A stretch of 7,012 nt of DNA. It comes from Candidatus Zixiibacteriota bacterium. GTDB lineage: Bacteria > Zixibacteria > MSB-5A5 > JAABVY01 > JAHJOQ01. Of the stretch, positions 1-5,967 are shown one piece after another. The notes below the pieces were generated by a model. The model ran no database searches. It was not told the origin of the DNA and worked only from the letters and a program-made list of their open reading frames with translations. How positions within the stretch are numbered: the stretch's first letter is position 1; every line of letters begins with the position of its first letter. The position numbers and the translations under genes were made by a program. The stretch lies in NCBI GenBank assembly GCA_030631455.1, contig DAOVLC010000075.1, forward strand, positions 1-7,012. The letters are read 5' to 3'.

Positions 1-1581
1 AAGGTTGTTGAAATCATGAGCAACACCTCCTGCCAGTGTCCCAATTGCTTCGAGCTTCTGAGATTGTCGTAACTGTGCCTCAAGTCTCCTGACCTCGGTT
101 ATCTCTCGGCCACAAGCGTGAACCTCACCGCTTTCGGATATTGGATGGAACATCCACTCCAACATGCGGTCATTCACTTCGTGCTGAATTCTGTGAAAAT
201 CTTCTTCCGTACCGAGGGCGGTGCGGCAAATGTCGGCTACGCCGGGAGGAAGTATTCGGTGAATCTCGCCTGCGGACAATCCACAGTCTGCCGTGAGTTT
301 GTCTGTTGCGCGGTTCTTGTAGATGATTGTTCCTTGCGAATCGAGTTCAACAACCGCGTACGGGCTTTCTGCCGGAAATGTGGCGAGCCTGGCAATCTCG
401 CGCTGTGATTCCTTCCTTTCGGATATATCTCGAACTATAACGGTTGCAGCCTTCGCCCCATGGCTTCTCGCCACTGAGATCGACAGTTCAACCGGTATCT
501 CTTTACAATCTTTGGTGATCGCGGTAAGCTCGATTGTCCAACCGAAGTATGAACCGTTATCTGTTTCGATGAAATCTGAAACAGAGTTGACAAAATAACT
601 CTCATCCTGTCTCGGGAAAATCAGAGAAAGACCTTCCCCGATTGCCTCCTTCTCGCTGTAACCGAAGATCCTTTTAGCTGCCGGATTCCAGAGTTCAATC
701 TTCATATCGGAATTAATTGAGATTACGGCATCAGCAAAAGTATTAACGAGCAATCTGTACGTCTCTTCGCTCGATTTCAGCTTCTCTTCAGACCGCTTCT
801 GATCTGTTACATCGCGGTAACTCCACACGCGACCGACAGACTTGCCCTCAATTCGCTGCGGCTTGGAATAGCACTCGTACACCCTGCCATCAGTGAACTC
901 AAGCACGTCAAAGCTGGAGTCGTCAAGGTGCCGATACAGATCTCTCACACGACTGAGGAACCCTTCGGGACTCCTCAACTGATCGGCAACCAGACGAAGC
1001 ACCAACTCATTTCTGCCTTCATCCAGAATAGAGCATGGGATTCCCCACATGTCGGCGAATTTCCCGTTGTAGCTGACGATCCTCCCATCACGATCAGTAA
1101 CCAGGAGACCATCGGCAGTCGAATCGAGTGTCGCCTTCATGACAGAGAGCGATTTTTCGAGCGCGTCCCTGTCAGCGTCCCGATCTGCATTAACTCTCGA
1201 GTTGATAACAATTCCCCGGATTGAGGGATCATTGATCAGGTTGCTGCACGTAGACCGGCAAGGACGCAATGAACCGTCTGCGTGAATCAGCCGTATCGCG
1301 ATAGAAATTGTCGAGACGGGAGTCTCTTGAAGGGTCCGAAATGCTTCTGCGGCTATTTCCCTGTCTTTATGGTAGATGTAGTCGAAAAGACTCTTGCCGA
1401 CCATGTCCTCAGGATTGTGCCCGAGTTCACGAAGCGATGAAGGACTGTGATATAGGATTGTACCGTCGGGATTTGAAACAGTGATCAGCTCTGATGCGTT
1501 CTCAATCAGTGCACTGAAGTGTTTCTCACTGAAAGCTGGTATGGTAGCCCGCTCTCTTTCCCCGATGCGGACAGGTTTCAA
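1..1581 (-). CDS. Multi-PAS sensor histidine kinase, N-terminal part (cut by left edge)
   Basis: This is a signal-sensing kinase that would autophosphorylate on histidine and pass the phosphate to a response regulator. The minus strand is open for 527 codons from a TTG to the edge. I read four PAS-type domains: about residues 21-128 (starting [16 protein letters not shown]), 148-260 (ending in the PAC-like SYRDVTDQK), 274-387 (ending [12 protein letters not shown]), and a more degenerate fourth at about 394-485 ([16 protein letters not shown]). A HisKA dimerisation helix follows, with the H-box [14 protein letters not shown] and the phosphoacceptor His at about residue 522. The ATPase domain, and any receiver domain, would lie beyond the edge. 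I see no transmembrane segment or signal peptide, so a cytoplasmic sensor is likely; what it senses is unknown. The TTG is chosen because GAGGAG lies 7 bases upstream. An in-frame GTG at 1638 lacks a comparable site, and a stop at 1711-1713 bounds the frame. The family call is very secure; the exact start is moderately so. Confidence 0.93.
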   Translation of the reverse strand, partial: MKPVRIGERERATIPAFSEKHFSALIENASELITVSNPDGTILYHSPSSLRELGHNPEDMVGKSLFDYIYHKDREIAAEAFRTLQETPVSTISIAIRLIHADGSLRPCRSTCSNLINDPSIRGIVINSRVNADRDADRDALEKSLSVMKATLDSTADGLLVTDRDGRIVSYNGKFADMWGIPCSILDEGRNELVLRLVADQLRSPEGFLSRVRDLYRHLDDSSFDVLEFTDGRVYECYSKPQRIEGKSVGRVWSYRDVTDQKRSEEKLKSSEETYRLLVNTFADAVISINSDMKIELWNPAAKRIFGYSEKEAIGEGLSLIFPRQDESYFVNSVSDFIETDNGSYFGWTIELTAITKDCKEIPVELSISVARSHGAKAATVIVRDISERKESQREIARLATFPAESPYAVVELDSQGTIIYKNRATDKLTADCGLSAGEIHRILPPGVADICRTALGTEEDFHRIQHEVNDRMLEWMFHPISESGEVHACGREITEVRRLEAQLRQSQKLEAIGTLAGGVAHDFNNL

Positions 1582-1588
1582 AATCGAA

Positions 1589-1594
1589 CTCCTC
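1589..1594 (-). promoter_or_regulatory. Ribosome binding site deciding the TTG start of the kinase
   Basis: On the minus strand GAGGAG is followed by 7 bases and then TTG (1581-1579). No in-frame ATG lies between the upstream stop and the first PAS domain, so this near-perfect Shine-Dalgarno match is the best available evidence for where the kinase begins. Confidence 0.6.
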
Positions 1595-1771
1595 AGCCCC
1601 CTGCCGTAGGTTATCGACCATTTCCCGTTCGACTTCACTACTTTCGAGACCTGTTGCAGACCGAAACGGTGAATCTGTGCCCACGGTTCGGGTGGACGAA
1701 TACTGACCCATTACTGCTGCTTCACAATGAAACACGAAAGATCGCGACCTGAACCTGTGCATTCCCGTGGT

Positions 1772-1791
1772 GGGGCTTGTTGAAGAACCTC
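1772..1791 (+). repeat. Hairpin A of the palindromic element
   Basis: GGGG (1772-1775) pairs with CCTC (1788-1791) using one G-T wobble. The stem extends by T1771-A1792 if the closing stem opens. The 12-base loop CTTGTTGAAGAA is the part shared, inverted, with unit A' at 1920-1946. The stem alone is short; the inverted second copy is what makes it credible. Confidence 0.45.
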
Positions 1792-1801
1792 ATCCTTCGT
1801 T

Positions 1802-1845
1802 GTGTCGGGTCTTGAGCCCGTGTAAACGGGATTGTGACCTGACAC
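1802..1845 (+). repeat. Hairpin B: two-tier palindrome with symmetric internal loop
   Basis: The outer stem is 10 pairs: GTGTCGGGTC (1802-1811) with GACCTGACAC (1836-1845), including one G-T wobble. A symmetric 5/5 internal loop follows (TTGAG opposite ATTGT). Then comes a perfect 5-pair apical stem, CCCGT (1817-1821) with ACGGG (1826-1830). It closes on GTAA, which in plus-strand RNA is a GNRA-type tetraloop. There is no U tract after it, so it is not a standard terminator. Confidence 0.75.
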
Positions 1846-1866
1846 ATAAGTATATGCTGTGCATGG

Positions 1867-1914
1867 GCGGCAGGTCACACTGATCCGCTGATGCGGATCC
1901 GCAAAACCTGCCGC
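1867..1914 (+). repeat. Hairpin B': inverted relative of hairpin B with a different apical stem
   Basis: The outer stem is 9 perfect pairs: GCGGCAGGT (1867-1875) with ACCTGCCGC (1906-1914). A symmetric 6/6 internal loop separates it from a perfect 7-pair apical stem, GATCCGC (1882-1888) with GCGGATC (1893-1899), closed by the 4-base loop TGAT. Its left internal strand CAGGTCACACT is the reverse complement of AGTGTGACCTG, matching ATTGTGACCTG of hairpin B (1831-1841) at 10 of 11 positions. The apical stems of the two units are unrelated in sequence. Confidence 0.75.
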
Positions 1915-2070
1915 AACCACGGGCTGGGTTTCTTGCAGCAAGCCCGGAGACAGGCAGGCCCAGCGTGTATCTGGAGACTTGATATAACGTTATTAGAAAA
2001 CTTGTGGCGATCTTCATACCTTTGCAGTATCATGTTGGGGCTTACCGAATAGGCAAGCATGTCCTTGATG

Positions 2071-2075
2071 GAGGA
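2071..2075 (+). promoter_or_regulatory. Probable ribosome binding site of the glycosyltransferase-like gene
   Basis: GAGGA precedes the ATG at 2087 by 11 bases, a somewhat long spacing. Two other ATGs nearby (2059 and 2076) are out of frame with the long gene, so 2087 remains the best start even though the spacing is not ideal. Confidence 0.5.
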
Positions 2076-2086
2076 ATGGTTACAGC

Positions 2087-4249
2087 ATGCGGCTTCTCTC
2101 CAAAGTTTCAAAGCTGGCAGATGGACGGAGATTCTACTTCATTCTGGGGGTAATCCTCCTTGTTGGGGTACTGTTCAGGACTATCAATATCTCAGCCGAT
2201 GCTCCAATCGGCTTCACGAAGTCTCAGGATGTTTCGACCGATCCTTTCGCATATACTTATTTCGCGGAAAATATGATCGATTACGGCGATGCGAATCCGT
2301 TTGATGACTCGCGTTGGATAGTATATGAGAAATCGACTCAGACCGTGGCCGCATATCTCATGTACAGCATCCTCGGAACGGGACGGGCGCAAGGAAACCT
2401 CACGGCAGCCATATTGAACCTACTTGCCATACTCCTTGTCTCACTCGGCATGAAGAACTTCGGTTCGCGGATCGGATCCCTTCTTTTCGCACTGATTGCA
2501 TGCACGAATTTCACCTTTAGTGTTTTCGCCCGAATACCGTTTCTCGAGGCATCTCAGAATTTCTGGCTTGCCGCTTCATTCTACCTGTTCTCACACGGCG
2601 AGAGGCGAGGGTATTTCTTCGGTTTCGCAGGAGCGGCCACGGCAGCGGCAGCTTTCTTTGGCAAGATGATTGCACTGTATGCCGCCGGTTTCTTTCTGGT
2701 GGTCTGGATTCTCAAGTATCTGACTGTCGAAGTGGACAGAAAAGCCGTCGTCAAGAGCGCGGTTATCTTCTATGCTTCGTACGCAGCGGTCGGAGTCTTC
2801 TGGTTTCTCTTCACGTATCTCCCATCGGCTTCGGAAGTATCGAGCTACTATGCCGAGCAGGGAATGGGGCTTTACGGCGCACCGAGAGCCTTTGAGGAAT
2901 TAAAGATGTTCTTCTGGCAGATTCAGAATCTTCTGTGGGAGAGAAGGTTTATTGAGAAGCTGCCGTTCGTTACCATACTAACGTCGATTTCAGGGGCGGT
3001 AGTAATCTGGTATCTGGCAAAGGCGCTCAAGGTCAAGCGCATGGTCACGCCTCTCACCATCGGATGGGTGTTGTTGCTTTTCTGGCTGGTGTTTGCATAT
3101 ACGGCTCTTTTCCCGTTCAACTACAGGCCTCTCAGGTATCAGACAACGCTTATGTTCCCGATGATGGCGCTGGCGGGAATTGTGCTCGCCCTGCCTTTCG
3201 AGGCCCTGAAATCGAAAACAAAGAAGAAGAAAAGTCGACCGTTCAAAACCGTTTATCCCGCGATTGGCTGGAGCATCTGGCTGGCGCCAATTCTATGCTC
3301 ACTCTATCTCATGCTCGGTGGATCTTCCGGTTCGAACAATACGGCCCAGACCGTCTTCGGCAGCATTTACTTCTACACCTTTCTGTTTGCCGCAATCGGA
3401 TTCTGTCTCGCCTTTGTTGTCAAGTACGCGGCACCGTACCTCAAGAATCTCAGGACAGTCGCTCAGATTCTGGTTGTGGTTGTGCTGCTTGGATATCTCG
3501 CGGTTCACACCGTCAGCTTCGCATCGTGGATGGGGACGCGCCAGTATTCCCTTATATCGGCCGACAGAGACCTTGGGGCAATTCTCGGCAATGATGCTGT
3601 TTTGTCCGGCTCCTATGCTTCTGCACTGACTCAGGAGAATAAGCTCAGATGTATCCACCATCAATTCGGTGTCGAGAAACCTGATCGCGATTTCTTCAAG
3701 AAATTCCCAATCACTCACTTGCTGGTCGATCCCGGCAACGAAGAACGCGCCAGGAAAGACTATCCCGGCCTGATGGACAACGCTGATCTCGTCACAAGCT
3801 ACGCTATTCGGGGAATGCCGGTCAAATTGTATCGTATCTCGGAGGCAAGCCCCAATCCTGATGCCAGAACATACAGTCCGACAGATTTCGAACTGACGAA
3901 ATACTGGATCAACCAGAATAACAGCGATTCTGCAACAGTCTACCTGAATCGATTTGTGGCGTCAGGCAAACAGAGTTACTCCGCCGAGGTCTATCTCGCC
4001 GAAAGCTATTCCGGTCTTAAACGGTTTGACGCGGCAATCGATCACTATCAATCAGCATTACAACTGTCTCCCGGGGATATCTCCGTTGCCTACGGCCTCG
4101 GTCTCGCATTCGCGAATGCCTCGCAAGAACAAAGCAAGCCTACTTACATCGATTCTGCACTTGTTTATCTTGAGCTTGCACATGCCAGAATTCCGCAGAA
4201 TAAAAGCCTCAAGGGGACAATAGATCAATTGAGAAGAATGCGCAGGTAG
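2087..4249 (+). CDS. Polytopic membrane glycosyltransferase-like protein (GT39/ArnT-type) with C-terminal TPR repeats
   Basis: The protein resembles GT-C fold glycosyltransferases, which move a sugar from a polyprenyl-phosphate donor to an acceptor on the outer face of the cytoplasmic membrane. An N-terminal helix (about 16-31) is followed by a first external loop with acidic residues and the pattern QDVSTDPFAYTYFAENM (47-63), where Asp48 or Asp52 is the candidate catalytic acid. ARIPFLEA (148-155) sits where GT39 enzymes carry a conserved Arg and acidic pair. About ten further hydrophobic segments run to about residue 475, with a lysine-rich cytoplasmic loop at 375-387. An extramembrane domain (about 480-600) follows. 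The tail (about 600-720) reads as TPR units, clearest at AEVYLAESYSGLKRFDAAIDHYQSALQLSPGD in two adjoining stretches (633-664). Donor and acceptor are unknown. The gene stands alone, with a convergent neighbour downstream. The membrane GT-C call is good; enzymatic activity is inferred. Confidence 0.82.
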   Translation: MRLLSKVSKLADGRRFYFILGVILLVGVLFRTINISADAPIGFTKSQDVSTDPFAYTYFAENMIDYGDANPFDDSRWIVYEKSTQTVAAYLMYSILGTGRAQGNLTAAILNLLAILLVSLGMKNFGSRIGSLLFALIACTNFTFSVFARIPFLEASQNFWLAASFYLFSHGERRGYFFGFAGAATAAAAFFGKMIALYAAGFFLVVWILKYLTVEVDRKAVVKSAVIFYASYAAVGVFWFLFTYLPSASEVSSYYAEQGMGLYGAPRAFEELKMFFWQIQNLLWERRFIEKLPFVTILTSISGAVVIWYLAKALKVKRMVTPLTIGWVLLLFWLVFAYTALFPFNYRPLRYQTTLMFPMMALAGIVLALPFEALKSKTKKKKSRPFKTVYPAIGWSIWLAPILCSLYLMLGGSSGSNNTAQTVFGSIYFYTFLFAAIGFCLAFVVKYAAPYLKNLRTVAQILVVVVLLGYLAVHTVSFASWMGTRQYSLISADRDLGAILGNDAVLSGSYASALTQENKLRCIHHQFGVEKPDRDFFKKFPITHLLVDPGNEERARKDYPGLMDNADLVTSYAIRGMPVKLYRISEASPNPDARTYSPTDFELTKYWINQNNSDSATVYLNRFVASGKQSYSAEVYLAESYSGLKRFDAAIDHYQSALQLSPGDISVAYGLGLAFANASQEQSKPTYIDSALVYLELAHARIPQNKSLKGTIDQLRRMRR

Positions 4250-4356
4250 CCGACCAGCGCAGTTTCCCGATATCACGTTCAACAGGCTTTGTTACCCGAT
4301 TCTATGTTGATTTTGCTTCGCTAATCCACCGGTGACATTGGCAATGTGAGTTTTGC
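4250..4356. other. Short intergenic gap between convergent genes
   Basis: This 107-base gap separates the end of the glycosyltransferase gene from the end of the anti-sigma gene, so transcription from both sides converges here. Apart from the weak hairpin at 4335-4354 and the 8-base palindrome CACCGGTG, I see nothing coding or conserved in it. Confidence 0.6.
4335..4354 (+). terminator. Weak candidate terminator
   Basis: ACATT (4335-4339) and AATGT (4343-4347) form a 5-pair stem with a 3-base loop, followed by GAG and then TTTT (4351-4354). The stem is short and A/T-rich, so intrinsic termination here would be weak. The placement, downstream of the rightward gene and before the convergent stop, is what makes it plausible. 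Confidence 0.25.
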
Positions 4357-4878
4357 TCAGATGACAAGCGATGAGGGTCTGCGTTTGGATCTGATCATGA
4401 ATCGATCGACAACCCAGATCGTAACGAGAGCTAATACGCCGGAGATGATCAGGCTTACCGTATTTCCCGCAGAACTGGCGTAGCCCGTCATACTGCTATA
4501 GATCCTGCCTTTAAAAATCGAATCGAACCATCCGAGCCATGCACCACCCGCGATAATCTTCGGTATGTCAGTAAAGTAATACAGCGCCGTAATCGCAGCC
4601 ACAGTTCCGATAATCGTTACTAAAACATTGGCGTATCTCCTGAAGAAGCCCCTGCTTTCGCCAAGCCCGACTGACGAGACAACCTTGTCTGCGAAATCGA
4701 CAGAAAGCTCATACCCGGCGCCATCGCTTAACCCGGAATAAAGACACTTGTAAAGCTCCAGATTCTTCTTGCACAGACCGCACGAATCCAGATGCTCGGC
4801 AACGGCGGAATCTTCACGAACAGCGTTACCGTCGAGATAGTCCTGGATTTCCGCGTCTGTCAGGTGTTTGGATTCCAT
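4357..4878 (-). CDS. Zinc-finger anti-sigma factor-like membrane protein
   Basis: This protein probably binds the adjacent ECF sigma factor and keeps it inactive until an envelope signal arrives. The N-terminal cytoplasmic part carries the ZAS-type motif His29-x3-Cys33-x2-Cys36 (EHLDSCGLCKK), with His5 as a possible fourth ligand. The early stretch LTDAEIQDYLDG is typical of these short zinc-binding heads. Two hydrophobic segments follow (about 84-103 and 141-161), joined by a short loop with a Gly/Trp-rich amphipathic stretch (about 108-128), and the protein ends in a basic tail. Most family members have one membrane helix and a periplasmic sensor domain; two helices with almost no periplasmic domain is a variant. 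The start overlaps the end of the sigma gene by 19 bases and has GGAGGAG just upstream, so the two are probably co-transcribed and translationally coupled. The assignment rests on the motif plus context. Confidence 0.85.
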   Translation of the reverse strand: MESKHLTDAEIQDYLDGNAVREDSAVAEHLDSCGLCKKNLELYKCLYSGLSDGAGYELSVDFADKVVSSVGLGESRGFFRRYANVLVTIIGTVAAITALYYFTDIPKIIAGGAWLGWFDSIFKGRIYSSMTGYASSAGNTVSLIISGVLALVTIWVVDRFMIRSKRRPSSLVI

Positions 4879-5453
4879 AGCTCCTCCGGCTGGAATCTTG
4901 CCGTCAGTCGTTCCTTCAACAGCTTCCTTGCCCGAAACAGGTAACTCTTTACCGTGCCCTCGGGCAGCTTCATTATACCGCCAATCTCAGTATAACTCAT
5001 TTCATCGAGGTGGTAGAGCGTAATGATCGTTTTGTACTGAATCGGCAGCATATCGACCTCTTCTCGCAGCCTGTCTGAGATTTCCTGCTTTTCTGTGTAT
5101 TCATCAGGAAGAGGATTAGCGCCTGCGCAGGAATCAATGGTCTTTTGTTCAGGTGCCAGGTCTTCATAGAGCGGTATTTTCTTCTTTTCCAGGTAGTTGC
5201 CGCATGTGTTGTAGGTGATTCTGGCAATCCAGGTCGAAAGCTTGGACCTGAACTCAAACCTGCCGAGATTCCTATATACACGCATGAACACATCCTGACT
5301 AAGATCTTCTCTATCGGTCTCGTTCGGGATCATTTTGAAGACAATATGGCTGACCAACCTCTGATTCTGCTCGACAAGAGATTTGAACGCCTTCGCATCA
5401 CCGGCCAGTATTCTATTGACAAGATCCCTCGCTTCGTCCACTTGCCTTTCCAC
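4860..5453 (-). CDS. ECF-family RNA polymerase sigma factor (sigma-70 family, RpoE-like)
   Basis: The product would direct RNA polymerase to a dedicated set of promoters. Counting from GTG 5453 it has 197 residues, normal for ECF factors. Sigma region 2 spans about 22-92, with DREDLSQDVFMRVYRNL and FRSKLSTWIARITYN, the usual core-binding and -10 recognition segments. An acidic linker follows. Region 4 (about 125-183) contains LPIQYKTIITLYHLDEMSYTEI in two adjoining stretches and the recognition helix LPEGTVKSYLFRARKLL. The start is uncertain: the frame stays open back to a TTG at 5558, but that extension has no ribosome binding site, shows no sigma homology and would overlap the neighbour's promoter area. 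GTG 5453 and GTG 5441 are both possible, each with only a weak ribosome binding site. The partner anti-sigma gene follows, overlapping by 19 bases. Autoregulation is common in such pairs but no clear promoter motif was found. Confidence 0.93.
   Translation of the reverse strand: MERQVDEARDLVNRILAGDAKAFKSLVEQNQRLVSHIVFKMIPNETDREDLSQDVFMRVYRNLGRFEFRSKLSTWIARITYNTCGNYLEKKKIPLYEDLAPEQKTIDSCAGANPLPDEYTEKQEISDRLREEVDMLPIQYKTIITLYHLDEMSYTEIGGIMKLPEGTVKSYLFRARKLLKERLTARFQPEELWNPNT
4881..4887 (-). promoter_or_regulatory. Ribosome binding site of the anti-sigma gene inside the sigma gene
   Basis: GGAGGAG on the minus strand, followed by CT and the ATG at 4878, lies within the last codons of the sigma factor. 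It is a near-perfect Shine-Dalgarno sequence at slightly short spacing, and supports coupled translation of the pair. Confidence 0.7.
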
Positions 5454-5481
5454 ACTTATTCGACAGATATCTTCATATAAA

Positions 5482-5491
5482 TGTTGCAACA
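5482..5491. promoter_or_regulatory. Palindrome TGTTGCAACA in the sigma/membrane-protein divergent region
   Basis: This is a perfect 10-base palindrome about 29 bases upstream of the likely sigma start and 78 bases upstream of the divergent gene. Its position between two divergent genes makes an operator possible. A palindrome this short can occur by chance and no regulator is identified. Confidence 0.25.
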
Positions 5492-5557
5492 ATATTCTTT
5501 GGAGGACTGAAACATATTCCACTGTGACCTGTCTAACCTGATTGAAAACGCGATACA

Positions 5558-5563
5558 AAGGAG
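5558..5563 (+). promoter_or_regulatory. Ribosome binding site of the small membrane protein gene
   Basis: AAGGAG ends 6 bases before the ATG at 5570, an excellent match and spacing. It fixes this start with good confidence and also argues against the sigma gene reading back to 5558. Confidence 0.75.
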
Positions 5564-5569
5564 AGAGAA

Positions 5570-5941
5570 ATGGATGGTAATCTCAGTGATGTTCTGCACA
5601 TGGCGATTGTGTTCTTCGCGATCTGCTTCGTAGTCAAGGCTGTGCTTGACTATTTTATGAGAAGGAGACTCATCGAAAAGGGACTGGTCGACAAGAACGT
5701 GAAATACCTTTTCAAGTATGGCAGCCCGTCACTATCCTCACTCAAGTGGGGAATGGTGTTGGTTGGCATCGGTTCAGCCGTGATTATCGGCAAGCTGGCG
5801 CCGTATCGCTGGTCAGATGAGGCAACGATTAGCGGCATGTTCATTCTGGCCGGGCTGGCATTGATCATCTACTACTTCATCGCGCCAAAAGCGCCTAACG
5901 GCAATGGTGATCGAGAGGCGTCAGACCGTCAAGCCGATTGA
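5570..5941 (+). CDS. Small three-helix membrane protein, DUF6249-like
   Basis: This 123-residue protein has three predicted membrane helices, at about 7-27, 59-76 and 88-104. A basic, probably cytoplasmic segment lies between the first two (YFMRRRLIEKGLVDKNVKYLF in two adjoining stretches, 28-48), and the tail is hydrophilic and charged (106-123). The pattern SSLKWGMVLVGIGSAVIIG, an acidic WSDEAT turn, then GMFILAGLALIIYYFI resembles the DUF6249 family. From memory, those proteins often sit beside ECF sigma genes in FCB bacteria. It is transcribed divergently from the sigma gene across a 116-base gap, so it may be a target of that sigma factor or part of its signalling. No enzymatic motif is visible and the molecular role is unknown. 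The start is well supported by AAGGAG. Confidence 0.85.
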   Translation: MDGNLSDVLHMAIVFFAICFVVKAVLDYFMRRRLIEKGLVDKNVKYLFKYGSPSLSSLKWGMVLVGIGSAVIIGKLAPYRWSDEATISGMFILAGLALIIYYFIAPKAPNGNGDREASDRQAD

Positions 5942-5959
5942 CTACTGCGGAACCAGTAG
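5942..5959 (+). repeat. Small hairpin immediately after the membrane-protein stop codon
   Basis: CTACTG (5942-5947) and CAGTAG (5954-5959) form six perfect pairs around a 6-base loop, starting one base after the stop. A competing pairing, TGCGGA (5946-5951) with TCCGCA (5966-5971), uses overlapping bases. Neither has a T tract after it. Confidence 0.4.
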
Positions 5960-5967
5960 CGATAATC

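Larger units (their letters stand above)
1764..1964 (+). repeat. Composite palindromic element (A-B-B'-A'), possible structured RNA or dispersed repeat
   Basis: About 200 bases contain a chain of inverted repeats. CCCGTGGT at 1764-1771 pairs perfectly with ACCACGGG at 1916-1923, closing a junction that holds hairpins A (1772-1791), B (1802-1845) and B' (1867-1914). A fourth unit, A' (about 1920-1946), is a diverged reverse complement of A: GGGCTTG-TG-AAGAA-CC is shared, with two single-base gaps. GCTGGG (1923-1928) can alternatively pair with CCCAGC (1959-1964). The two non-Watson-Crick pairs in stems A and B (G1773-T1790 and G1807-T1840) would be G-U wobbles in a plus-strand RNA but A-C mismatches on the other strand, which mildly favours a plus-strand transcript. 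The arrangement could be a leader of the downstream glycosyltransferase gene, a small RNA, or a REP/BIME- or MITE-like element. I cannot tell which from one copy. Confidence 0.7.
1582..2086. other. Divergent intergenic region, hairpin-rich
   Basis: This 505-base gap separates the leftward kinase gene from the rightward glycosyltransferase gene, so promoters for both should lie here. I could not identify a convincing -35/-10 pair for either. A TATAAC resembling a -10 box occurs at 1983-1988 but has no good -35. It overlaps a 10-base palindrome, ATAACGTTAT, at 1984-1993, which could be an operator. The middle (1764-1964) is occupied by the palindromic element listed separately. Short open frames across the region have no ribosome binding sites or recognisable proteins and are probably chance readings through the repeats. 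Confidence 0.7.

Noticed and set aside
118..1224. Plus-strand open frames of about 90-100 codons (118-408, 323-598, 928-1224)
   Set aside because: They are antisense to the well-supported PAS/HisKA kinase, have no ribosome binding sites, and their products look like nothing recognisable.
1764..1964. tRNA, known riboswitch or CRISPR array in the hairpin-rich region
   Set aside because: No cloverleaf with TTC arm, no recognised riboswitch core and no regularly spaced direct repeats; the repeats are inverted and of unequal length.
1711..2111. Overlapping minus-strand frames of about 75 codons across the intergenic hairpins
   Set aside because: Two or three frames are open at once through palindromic repeats, none has a good ribosome binding site, and the predicted peptides are rich in Cys/Arg/Pro without domain features.
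3064..3718. Open frames of 120-180 codons overlapping the glycosyltransferase-like gene on both strands
   Set aside because: They lie wholly inside the 720-residue membrane protein, whose hydrophobic pattern is continuous through the region, and have no independent start signals.
5140..5480. Plus-strand frame of 111 codons opposite the sigma gene
   Set aside because: It is antisense to sigma regions 2 and the linker, which are clearly conserved, and has no ribosome binding site.
5454..5558. N-terminal extension of the sigma factor to TTG 5558
   Set aside because: There is no Shine-Dalgarno sequence, the extra 35 residues lack sigma similarity, and the extension would run into the ribosome binding site area of the divergent gene.
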